Source: Branchiostoma lanceolatum (Eukaryota; Chordata; Leptocardii; Amphioxiformes; Branchiostomatidae). Taken from it: DNA of 64,000 nucleotides. The translations under genes were made by a program, and so were the position numbers. The notes beneath the pieces are model-generated. The model was not told the DNA's origin. It saw only the letters and a program-made list of their open reading frames with translations, and searched no databases. The stretch spans positions 12,973,424 through 13,037,423 of the forward strand of contig NC_089732.1 in the NCBI RefSeq assembly GCF_035083965.1, written 5' to 3'. Below, piece by piece: positions 13,697 to 23,286 of this stretch (within the stretch, counting starts at the first letter, position 1; the number at the start of each line of letters is the position of its first letter).

Positions 13697-14764
13697 TTAA
13701 ATGTAAGTAGCATATGCCGTGGAACTGCATGTGTATAATCGTCCTCTCCCCCTTGCTCTGACTACATCTGAGTTCACTTCTTCCATGCACTCTTGGTAAG
13801 GTACAGGCAAGGCTGATTTCTTCTGTATCTGCACGTTGGACTCAGCTTGGAGTCCATCTTGTGATGAACCAGTTCCTATATGATAAAACCAAATGATGAA
13901 TAAATATCAATTCACGTATTTAAGGAACATGTCACATGATTTTGACATGTGCTTCGTTTCCTCACAGCAGCTACAAAAAACACGGGACAATGGATATCCA
14001 TCATGCCTCTCTCAGCTAACATTGAAGTGTACCGATGATGGACTTACCAAAGGAGCCTGAGGTACTCAGCAGCTGAGCATCTGACAGTTGATTGCTTTGT
14101 TCCCAGCCAAGGTCCTCACAATATGTGCTGCATTTGTGAAGGAAGTATATGCCGATGCTGTACTGGATATATATATATAAATGGAAACAATGACAAATAT
14201 TAAACATATCACATACTCGCATGTGTAAAAAAAATGAATCTGGGCATCATTGAATTGACTACGTAAAACTTACATCTATAACTTGAATATGATATTGATC
14301 AAACATGCACAGCTATAACTGAATGAAAGAATCACTGAAGCACACTACTGCCTCCTTATAAGTTCTAGTTCACTATCCACAAACTGTGGGATCTTTGTGG
14401 GACACATACTTATGACATTTTCTTCCCTTCCATATCTTTAATTATCTTTCCCTCCACTGCTTGCTATTTTGTATCTGAAACGTTAACCAGACACACATAT
14501 CTGCTGACCATTGGCAAGAATTAACAAATTAAAATTTTTAATTTCCTAGATCCTAACGCCGTAAAAGGGCAGGTCAGCTGGAGAATTCTTATGGTCATGC
14601 GAATGCGATGATATGTCAAGCCACAATAGGAGGATAACTGACGTCAAAACTAGTTAGAAACGGGAATTTTTCAATTTGTACTTACCAAAGGGCAGTCCCT
14701 CTATATGATGAATCAACTCCCTACCAGCGTTTAAAAGGGGGGAGGGGGGCGACGAATATTGCAT
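13697..14764 (-). CDS. Candidate multi-exon gene inside the transposon (incomplete model)
   Basis: Read on the minus strand, 14686-14764 begins with ATG and ends at a strong donor (TTTG|GTAAGT, phase 1). 14048-14162 lies between a CCAG acceptor and another TTTG|GTAAGT donor. It joins in phase to 13697-13875, which opens after an ATAG acceptor and stops at TAA. A 39-nt mini-exon at 14274-14312 with a GTAAGT donor would lead into 14048-14162. I could not find the exon joining the first piece to the rest, so no full protein is proposed. The residues (for example YFLHKCSTYCEDLGW) match no family I know. It may be transposon-encoded, a captured host fragment, or spurious. Confidence 0.3.
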
Positions 14765-14984
14765 GCACGAAGAAGACAACGTCGCAATTCCGTGCGTTTA
14801 AGTTTACACCGAATTCCCTTCGACTCTCAAGCCACTCAAAAATCACTTGTCGACCATGGTAGACTCTGGCGATGCCATGTTAAGCACAGAAGGTGATGAA
14901 ACGCCGTTCTTGTCTGTGCTGTTAACCGAAAGAAAACCGTTAACGTTTGTCGCGTCCAGAAGTGTCTTGTGGGTAATTTGGATA

Positions 14985-16364
14985 TCCGACACGAATCCGT
15001 GTTCCGTACACGTCAGGATCCGAGACAGCTCATGACTTCTAACATATTGGCAAATCTGAACTTCTAACATATTGGCAAATACATAAAAAAATGAAAGATC
15101 CGAGTAGATATTGTATCTGTACCCGAAACGTATCCAGACGTATACGGCATCAGAATTGCTGGATCTGAGGTGTTCCTGGTATTTGTCCGAATTTGCTCGG
15201 AAACGTTCCGTATCTGTACCCGAAACATATGAAGGATCCAGACGTATACGGCGCGGGAATTGTCGGATCTGAGGTGCATCGGATCCAATCGGAAACGTTC
15301 CGTATCTGCTATGATGCGCAATTCCGGATCTGTTGGATTCGTCAGGATCTGAGATCATGCCGCGTGCCGTGCAGTGTGTATTTGTTGGTCAGGATCCGAA
15401 GCAACTACCGACAAACAATCCGAACATCTCTGCCATATTGACAAATATCTAAAAACGAAGGATCCGCGCAAATATCCTCAGGTATCCGACGCGCATCACG
15501 GATCCAGACGTATACGGCGTCGGAATTGCCGGATCTGAGGTGTACCTGGTAATTGTCTGAATTTGCTCGGAAACGTTCCGTATCTGTACCCGAAACGTAT
15601 GAAGGATCCAGACGTATACGGCGCCGAAATTGTCTGATCTGAGGTGCATCGGATCCAATCGGAAACGTTCCGTATCTGCTATGATGCGCAATTCCGGATC
15701 TGTTGGATTCGTCAGGATCTGAGATCATGCCGCGTGCCGTGCAGTGTGTATTTGTTGGTCAGGATCCGAAGCAACTACCGACAAACAATCCGAACATCTC
15801 TGCCATATTGACAAATATCTAAAAACGAAGGATCCGCGCAAATATCCTCAGGTATCCGACGCGCATCACGGATCCAGACGTATACGGCGTCGGAATTGCC
15901 GGATCTGAGGTGTACCTGGTAATTGTCTGAATTTGCTCGGAAACGTTCCGTATCTGTACCCGAAACGTATGAAGGATCCAGACGTATACGGCGCCGAAAT
16001 TGTCTGATCTGAGGTGCATCGGATCCAATCGGAAACGTTCCGTATCTGCTATGATGCGCAATTCCGGATCTGCTGGATTCGTCAGGAAATGAGATCATGC
16101 CGTGCCGTGTGTATTTATTCGTCAGGATCCGAAGAAACTACCGACATACAAACAATCCGAACATTCCAAATATCAAAAAACGAGGGATCCGCGCAAATAT
16201 CTTCGGGTATCCGAGGCGCATCACGAATCCAGAAGAATACGGCGTCGGAATTGGTCGGATCTGCGGGCACTTCAGTATCCGAGCAGTGAACTGGGATTTT
16301 TCCGGATTCGCTCGGAAACGCCATGAGGCCCGATTCCGGATACGTCGGATCCGTCAGGATACGT
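14985..16364. repeat. Right subterminal array, period 370 bp
   Basis: Two nearly identical 370-bp units (15351-15720 and 15721-16090) are followed by a diverged third part. They are rich in GGATCCGGA, GTATACGGC and CGGATCTG motifs. The similarity between units 1 and 2 is so high that the duplication is recent or homogenised. The open frames of 80-107 codons here are repeat-derived. Confidence 0.9.
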
Positions 16365-16384
16365 GGCCATTTCGTGCAGTGAGA

Positions 16385-18220
16385 ATTCAACTCTTTTCAA
16401 CAGGTAAACAAAACATAGCGTGTCAGCCAGCGATGTCGACATGTTTAGTTTGGCTCCGATACACACGACCAATTTCTTTAAGTGGATAAAGACACGTGGT
16501 CGTGCGTAAACTATGTGAAGATCGCAAGGTAATGACGGCATCTTCTCCGGAAATCCTTTCAAGCTATTTCTAGCAACTGACTGTTTGTATACAAATTGTC
16601 TAGTGAGTATGAATAAAGATCTATAAGGCTATCAATAATGTATATAAGGATTGTGTTTTTTGTTGTGACCGAAAAAGTTAGATGAAAAGTATGACGTGTG
16701 GGTTAACGTTGCAATTTTTGTTACTGGTAATATTTCAAAAGGGACCGTTATAAGAAGAAAGGTGTTTAAGACACAACAACGACACCTTGCGGCCACACAG
16801 GGAGCCTGATGCTTGCAATGAGAGGCCCCCAAAAGTGATGGTAACTTGGCAACATCAAATTACTTACATATGTAACTCTATAATGTTACGTAAATCATTA
16901 TATAACCAAAAGGTCTACGAACTGGATTCTTGAAATAAGAATTTATAATTATCATTATGATTTATTGTTAAGGAACGGATGGGGAAGAATTGCAATGGTA
17001 GGAATGTCATTTTCTTGGTGTTTCAAACGATTAAGTTCACTTTTACTTTCTTTTGTATCATTTTCTTCCTTCGCGCACCCCCTCCGCATGACCCTTCCTG
17101 GTCGGTCCCTCATAGGTAGAAGTGACGTCACCATATGACGTCACCAAATAAAGGCGCGGCTGAATGTTCTGAATAGATGACCTTACTGAGGTGAATCAGC
17201 CATAGATCGCATGATCGGGTCATGGCATGACGCACGGTAAAGGGCATACCGCAAAAGGTCATCATGGGTCAACCATAGTAAAGCCAGCAGATTATTGGGA
17301 GTCCAAATTTATGACAGCATGTAGATGATATATTGTGGCTTTTTTGTCGCTATCTCTTAACAAATACATGTATTTTAACAATATGATACGGAAGCAAGCA
17401 CTTCCATACAAAATCTAATGGATCATCGAACTTGCGCGGATTGCACGTAAATGGATCACATAAAAGGATCTTTGATATGACGCCTACTTGTTCAGTATCG
17501 TTATCTTGTAGGCATACATAGGTGACGCTGCTCCATTGTGATCAAACAATTCACGGAAGATTCAAATTTCTTTTCGTATTATCAATACCTCCTTTAAAAG
17601 GAGATACACTGTACGTGCTGACAGTGTGTAAGTAGGTCAGGGCATGAATGATACTCCTAGCGGCTCAAATACATAAAAGCACACCGGGTCGACAGATCAA
17701 ATAATAGCAGATCAGGTATAGAGTCGGCTATAAATAGACAAATTCTTCAGCAGTGGTCGGTATACCAAGATAACCTTTGACCTTTTTGTCATTCGACTGG
17801 AGGACTTCATTGTTGTAAATCGATAACGTAATCAACTATATAGAAATATCGACACGACTTAGCTTGTTTCGCTCAAATAATGGCAGGGGCCATGGAGGGT
17901 TTGCTAACTATCAAATAGACTTACATTTAAATCGATTTTAAAAACCTGCAAGCGAAGGATGGCTATATACGTAATAATGTTTAAGTCTACCTATATACAA
18001 GTGGATATACAATCAGAGCATATTGTGGTATGTATACTGATTAGCCACTTGCCTATGGGTAAAGGATTTCTTTAGACCGGAAGTGACGTATGCTGCTATG
18101 GTTGAATGAGAGGACACACCTTCAATCCATAGTACAGTACATACAAACGCGGTGTCTTGCTGTAGTTGCCTTTTCTTTTAAGTAATAATGTGATTTTACC
18201 GGCTAAATCATTTATTTACA
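16385..18220. other. Intergenic, 5' flank of gene A
   Basis: No exon is supported. The stretch holds twin CRE sites at 17123-17143. At about 17526-17590 there is a segment (CTGCTCCATTGTGATCAAAC and following) similar to one at about 19175-19235 in gene A, so it is a dispersed repeat fragment. Confidence 0.5.
17123..17143. promoter_or_regulatory. Twin palindromic CRE sites (TGACGTCA x2)
   Basis: Two perfect TGACGTCA octamers at 17123-17130 and 17136-17143 have starts 13 bp apart. This is the CREB/ATF consensus. An AAATAAAGG stretch follows. They lie 1.3 kb upstream of the gene A start codon, so any link to that gene is inference. Confidence 0.4.
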
Positions 18221-18260
18221 TGTATATATTTATGTCATAGTGCAGATAAACGTTAACCTT

Positions 18261-18268
18261 TATATACT
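18261..18268 (+). promoter_or_regulatory. Possible TATA box of gene A
   Basis: TATATACT lies about 180 bp upstream of the ATG at 18441. Another AT-rich candidate, TATATATT, is at 18232. Sequence alone does not separate them. Confidence 0.3.
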
Positions 18269-18440
18269 TCACTCTACAAGGCAAGGAAAACAGCGCTGGC
18301 TTAGAAGACCTGGCGTCTTCGGCTGCAAGGAGTGTTTCTGAGGTAAACAAACCGGTTTGGACCATGCCACGGGCCAGAGTGTGTGTCTCAGCGACATTCG
18401 GGGACACAGGGACCTACTGTAGGAGCCAACATGAGCTATG

Positions 18441-20704
18441 ATGATCAGGGGAGCTCCGCTTGGGCTCTGGGTGTGCCTGGTACTGTCTGTGCAGGTCGTA
18501 CACACTCAGGACCATGTCTACTCACAGACTGAACAGACGACAAGAACAGGTAAGTATGGGGAGTAAACACTGACACAGTCGCCATAGTATAGTTAGAACA
18601 ACATGTTAGTAGTGTTGTGTTGTGTTGTGTTGTTATAAGCCTGTATACTGAATGGTTGCTAATAAAGCTATGATAGAATATGCTATTTGCCTAGTTTGTC
18701 TAGGTAGTTTGATTATATCCATAACACCTTTGTTAAGCAATACTGCCTTTATTCATGTCATAATGTATCGTTCACAGTGGAATTTGACAGAGCGTATACG
18801 AAAGAATTCTAGCTAGATGATTTATAAACATAATCATTTCAATGGATATTTCACAATCTGTCTTATCTACTGATTGATAGAAATAGATTCGTATGTTATT
18901 GTGGTTGGCAATGTCGTTACACGATTCTACTATTCAAATATTATTGGTTGACCTTTGAACTATTTTTCTTTCAGAAAACGTCGACTTTTGCTCTACAGAG
19001 AAAGAATGCCAACTCAACGGCAAAGGACAGAAAGGTACACATCTCTAGTGGTCTCTGGTTAACAACTGAAGTCTTTGCACACAACCAGTACTAGTACATA
19101 ATCAGCTGCCGACGTTTCGGTGAGGACCGTCTGTCACACAGGGTTATACTTCGCACTACAGCTAGGTGTCGCTGCTGCATTGTAATGAAACAATTCACGA
19201 AAGATGCACATTTCTGTTCATTATCAAGACCGGAGGGTGGACAACACACATACATAAGAAATAAAAAAAGAATACGTAACAGTTTATTGTTGTTTATTGT
19301 TTATTCGCATATAAAAAGATAAACAGGGCAAAAAGAAAACATGCAGGGGGGGCAGAAGCCTAGGTGGCTTTTCATGGGCCTCCCCTAAACTTGACAATGG
19401 GAATTTTTACAAAATTATACATAATCAAAACTAAGCAAAATTAACAAAAGAACAAATCGAAATTGTACCATAAATCCTTATGAAACAAATGAAAAGGAAG
19501 AGGAACTACAAAATAAATTGAGTTGTAAACATAATAAGTAAGAATACGCTATATAATAAGTGTGATTACACTGTACATTATCAAATTACCATTTACAGTA
19601 TGCAATTGATTCTCTGGAGTGATAAATGTACACTGAAAATAATGATATTAGAAGTCCCGCTTTCACCATAGCAGTTTTACCATTATATACTTTGTGACAG
19701 ATATGTGTGGTTATCTCTAGGGGAATCGGAGACTCAGGAACAATACGGATTCTTCAAAAACCTACCGAAGCCGCCCAAACTACCGACGCCGTCAGAAATT
19801 CTACAGAAGTTGCCGGATGGCCCTCCCCAGCTCCCTGACCTCTCCAAGGTCATGGATAAGTTGCCCAGAGCTGCAGAATTGTTGAAAAAGTTGCCAAAAG
19901 CGCGAGAAGTTATCAAGAAATTGCCGCAGCTGCCAGATTTTCCGGACCCTCCAAGTTTGAAGAAGTTTATAACGGCTAAACTGAAGTATGCTTCAGGTCG
20001 GTAATTTCTTTCTTTGTGTGTTTGTTTGTCCACTCCTTTCTTGCAAATATGCCTGTCCTTGGTGCTGAACAGTATGCAAAGACGTATATTTCATTTTTGA
20101 ATTGTTCTATCATGTCAGATTCTTAAAAAAACATCTTGATAATACTCTTCCTAAGTTCACTTAGTATCCATTGTCTGAACATTAGATATGGTCATTGCAT
20201 TTGTATAGACATTCAGCTTTTTGGGATCTAACTGATAGCTGTTCATAATGCCGTACCTGTAGTAAATAGTATTTCCGTCAGGCGGCGCAATGACTAGACC
20301 AACCATTTAATGACTGTGGCGCTATTCTATAGTATTCTATCGTTTGCTGGTATAGAAGCCATGAGGAATTGGACAAAAAATCTTAAATGAATAGCTATTT
20401 AGATAAGTATCAATGCTTTTAGCTCAAGCGTGACGATATGTAATCAAGTGAGAATTAAAGCGTTTTGTTAATGCATGTCGGATGCGTACTATATGTTTTG
20501 TTGTCTTTTTTGCGCATATGATTTTGTAGAATATTATTTTGTACGTTTTTTTCTCCTCCAGATGTGTCCGCTATCCAGCCGGGGATCCCTCCATTCTGTG
20601 ACGGGCTGGTGTTAACACCCAGCGACAGTTTCCTCAGAGAAGTTTGCAGAAAACTAATTGGTAACTTTACATACATCCATACATTTGATTTACCTGGAAA
20701 CTAG
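18441..20704 (+). CDS. Secreted Lys-Leu-Pro-repeat protein, uncharacterised (gene A)
   Basis: Exons at 18441-18549, 18975-19034, 19721-19996 and from 20562 agree in phase, all phase 1, with good splice sites. The ATG at 18441 gives a hydrophobic signal peptide of about 20 residues (LGLWVCLVLSVQVV). The overlapping upstream ATG at 18431 does not. Residues 37-56 contain a Cys-x5-Cys pair. Residues 58-148 carry about eight (K/Q)LP or PQLP motifs spaced 4-13 residues apart among amphipathic segments. Residues 149-181 contain two more Cys. The last exon may end at the donor at 20660 (ATTG|GTAACT) or read on to TAG at 20702-20704, giving 195 aa. An AATAAA at 20962-20967 would suit that end. The phase-1 donor could also splice to exon 2 of lipase B. 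No family is recognised. Confidence 0.55.
18609..18632. repeat. (GTGTT)n microsatellite
   Basis: A short pentanucleotide array in intron 1 of gene A. Confidence 0.8.
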
Positions 20705-20757
20705 AGTTTCTATGTGTCACGTGCACTTTATTATTCTACTGGCGTATGCCACCATGA

Positions 20758-20962
20758 TACTGTAAATGCAGCAATGTTCGCGGTGGTTTTTATGTTTTCG
20801 CGGTTAACTCTTAACCGCGAACTTAAAACCACCGTTGTTTCCATTATGTGACTGCATACGTAAAGCTACTATTGTTTCAAACGCGAACTTAAAGCCACCG
20901 CGAACACTCCATTCCCCCTACCGCGAAATTAAATCCCCGCGAACTTAGGTGTATTTACAGTA
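20758..20962. mobile_element. Foldback element (MITE-like), about 205 bp
   Basis: The ends TACTGTAAATGCAGCAATG and (reverse complement) TACTGTAAATACACCTAAG match. The interior is full of inverted CGCGAACTTAAA/TTTTCGCGG motifs, so it can fold into a long hairpin. No coding potential. It lies just after gene A. Confidence 0.7.
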
Positions 20963-21164
20963 ATAAATACCCCAGTCTCTCAGACTAGACTAACAGCTTG
21001 TGAGCGATCAATAGTTGTTGATATTCCGTCATTGTTTGAAACACAAGCTCTTCATTGACCTACTTGTGCAGTGGTCATATTCTTCGCCAGGGGGCCTTGT
21101 AGACTCATTTTAATGCATGAGTTTTAAATGTGTCTGCTAAAATTCTACAGGAAATAGTATGTAG

Positions 21165-21375
21165 ATTTCTATCCATCTCACAATATCTAAATATCTGTCT
21201 ATCTGATAATGCCTATCCATCTATATCTGTCTAATAGTATCTATCTATCCAATAGAATCTATCTATCTATCAATCTGATATTATCTATCCATCTGTATTC
21301 TTATCCATCCTCCTATGTAGCATTTTATCCATCCATCCGTCCATCCACCCATCCGTCCATTTATCTATCTATCTA
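21165..21375. repeat. TATC/CATC compound microsatellite
   Basis: An imperfect tetranucleotide tract (CTATCTATC grading to CATCCATC). Confidence 0.85.
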
Positions 21376-22636
21376 AAAAGTGTATTTTTTTATTGCCTAG
21401 GCTGTAAGATACTAGTCAGCTGACAGCCATGACTGCCTAATGAGCCTGTCACTATTACAAAGGGCTAGCCCTACGACTAAACCTATTATATATTGATAGC
21501 CTACGTCAAGTAACGTGTTTGTCTACGTAAGAGACACGTATTTATCACGAGATATTTACGTAAGGGGCATGCGCAATGCTTATTTAGCCGTTTCACAGTA
21601 TCTTCCCTTGCTAATGAGTTATAAGGAATCATCATTTTTTTCGAAGTTTGTTAAACTGCGCATGCCTGTCGGATAGATAAATATGTGTGGAGCGGTAAAG
21701 TCATTTTTTTTTGTTATAATTTCCTTCAACTAACTACGACTACATTATGCAACACGGATCTGGATAGAAATAATCAAGCTTGTCCAGACCCTTTTTCTGG
21801 CTAAAAAAAGTAGGAATCGGCCCAATAAATTTGTATGTAGAGTATTTCATCAGAAGAATTCGCTATAGGTGCATTGAACTCCTATAGCCGGCTAACACGT
21901 CTCCCTATTTGGCCAATTTCTACTATATTTTTCTGATGCCAGAGACTAAAAAAACGGCAACGTACGAGCATACGATGCACTAACACACACGTTTCTAATA
22001 TTGGTTACCGATAAGAGCAGGATAGTAAAGTGTATTTAGGATGTAGTCCCCGCCTGGCACCTGCCAGATCCCAGCTTTATCTGTCTACGTAACGCGACCT
22101 TTGATAACATTGTCAGGATGTAGACAGGTAAAATATGTACTCTTCAAATTAGTACCGTTTTGTGCGCGTGGCTGTGGATTTGCAACTGATAACGGACGTT
22201 ATGTAACGGTCATTCATTTAGGCGGTTAGTAGTTTGCAATGAATCATGAGTATATTTATCCCCCCCCCCCCTCAATATATCTTTTTTTCCGGCCTAACAC
22301 CGTTTGGCGATCAGAAGGACTGTATTTCAAGCTTAGATAGAGGATAGAAGGAAGCGAATTTTCTCTCTTTGAAGAGAAATTACAATGTATTATCACACAT
22401 AGAGCCTACCAAAAGTCGTGCTCTTTTAATGGGGCATTATACCAAGCATGTACATGTACCTAGTCATTTTATTTCGAGAAATAGAAACATATTTACAGAA
22501 GTAGTATGTATAGTTCTGTTCCGATTATTTCATTGCTACCAATGCAATGTTCTACAATCACCGTATGGTTACACTACAGAGAGAAGAAATACACTGTAAG
22601 TCAAGCCCCTGTCCCTAAATATGGGTGATGTTTGCA
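21376..22636. other. Intergenic between genes A and B
   Basis: No exon is supported. The stretch contains a C10-11 tract at about 22261 and AT-rich unique sequence. I looked for a further phase-1 exon of gene A here and saw none that convinced me. Confidence 0.4.
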
Positions 22637-23131
22637 AAAATTCCCACGGCGACCTTACTATGAAGGTTACGATACCTTTCTGTATCAAAACCTACACTTT
22701 CAAACATTTTCACCTCTTATAGAAAGAACATAATTTTCTTACCCAAGGAAGGTAGAAAAAGCTATTTGAATTATGAAAAACTTGTTAAAAAATCGTTACG
22801 AAATATTTCCACGGCAACCTTACTATGAAGGTTACGATACCTTTCTGTGTCAAAAACTACCTTTTTAAATTTTTTTACCTCCTTTAGAAAGAATATAATT
22901 GACGTACCTAGGGAATGTAGAAAAGGCTATTTGAATGATGAAAAACTTTTTAAAAAGATCGTTACGAAAAATTCCAACGGCGACCTTACTATGAAGGTTA
23001 CCATACCTTTCTGTGTCAAAAACTCCCTTTTTAATTTTTTTTACCTCCTATAGAAAGAATATAATCTACGTACCTAGGGAAGGTAGAAAAGGCTATTTCA
23101 ATGATGCAACGCCTTTTAAATGGATCATTAG
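22637..23131. repeat. 165-bp tandem repeat upstream of lipase B
   Basis: Three units share CGGC(G/A)ACCTTACTATGAAGG, with equivalent points at 22651, 22816 and 22982. A decayed fourth (GACCTTTCTACATGAGGG, about 23171) follows. The array ends some 100-150 bp before the lipase B start codon, so it occupies the proximal promoter region. Confidence 0.85.
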
Positions 23132-23286
23132 AAAAATGTTTGTCGCTAGAAATGTACGGAAACTACGTGTGACCTTTCTACATGAGGGTCACCGACCTAA
23201 CCTACTTATACTTCAAACATAAACCGGCGACTCGTGCCTGCCTAGTGCTGCCAGGGGACCGTTACTAACGGCTGAGAGCTTTGAAA

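Larger units (their letters stand above)
12509..16381. mobile_element. Probable CACTA/EnSpm-type DNA transposon
   Basis: A 17-bp perfect inverted repeat bounds the interval: CACTGCACGAAATGGCC at 12509-12525 and its reverse complement at 16365-16381. AGA directly flanks both ends (12506-12508 and 16382-16384), as a 3-bp target duplication would. Ends starting CACTR, a 2-3 bp duplication and large subterminal repeat zones are known traits of the CACTA/EnSpm superfamily. Subterminal zones at 12530-13180 and 14985-16360 are dense in CGGATAC/GGATCCG motifs. A less repetitive core at 13200-14960 has minus-strand exon-like segments. I recognise no transposase, so the superfamily call rests on the ends. 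A chance inverted repeat or two adjacent non-autonomous copies is the alternative. Confidence 0.6.

Noticed and set aside
14843..16562. Open frames of 80-171 codons, Arg/Ile/Ser rich
   Set aside because: Produced by the 370-bp subterminal repeat of the putative transposon; both strands are open and periodic.
22637..23190. CRISPR-like array
   Set aside because: Units are contiguous tandem repeats of 165 bp without unique spacers, and the genome is that of an animal.
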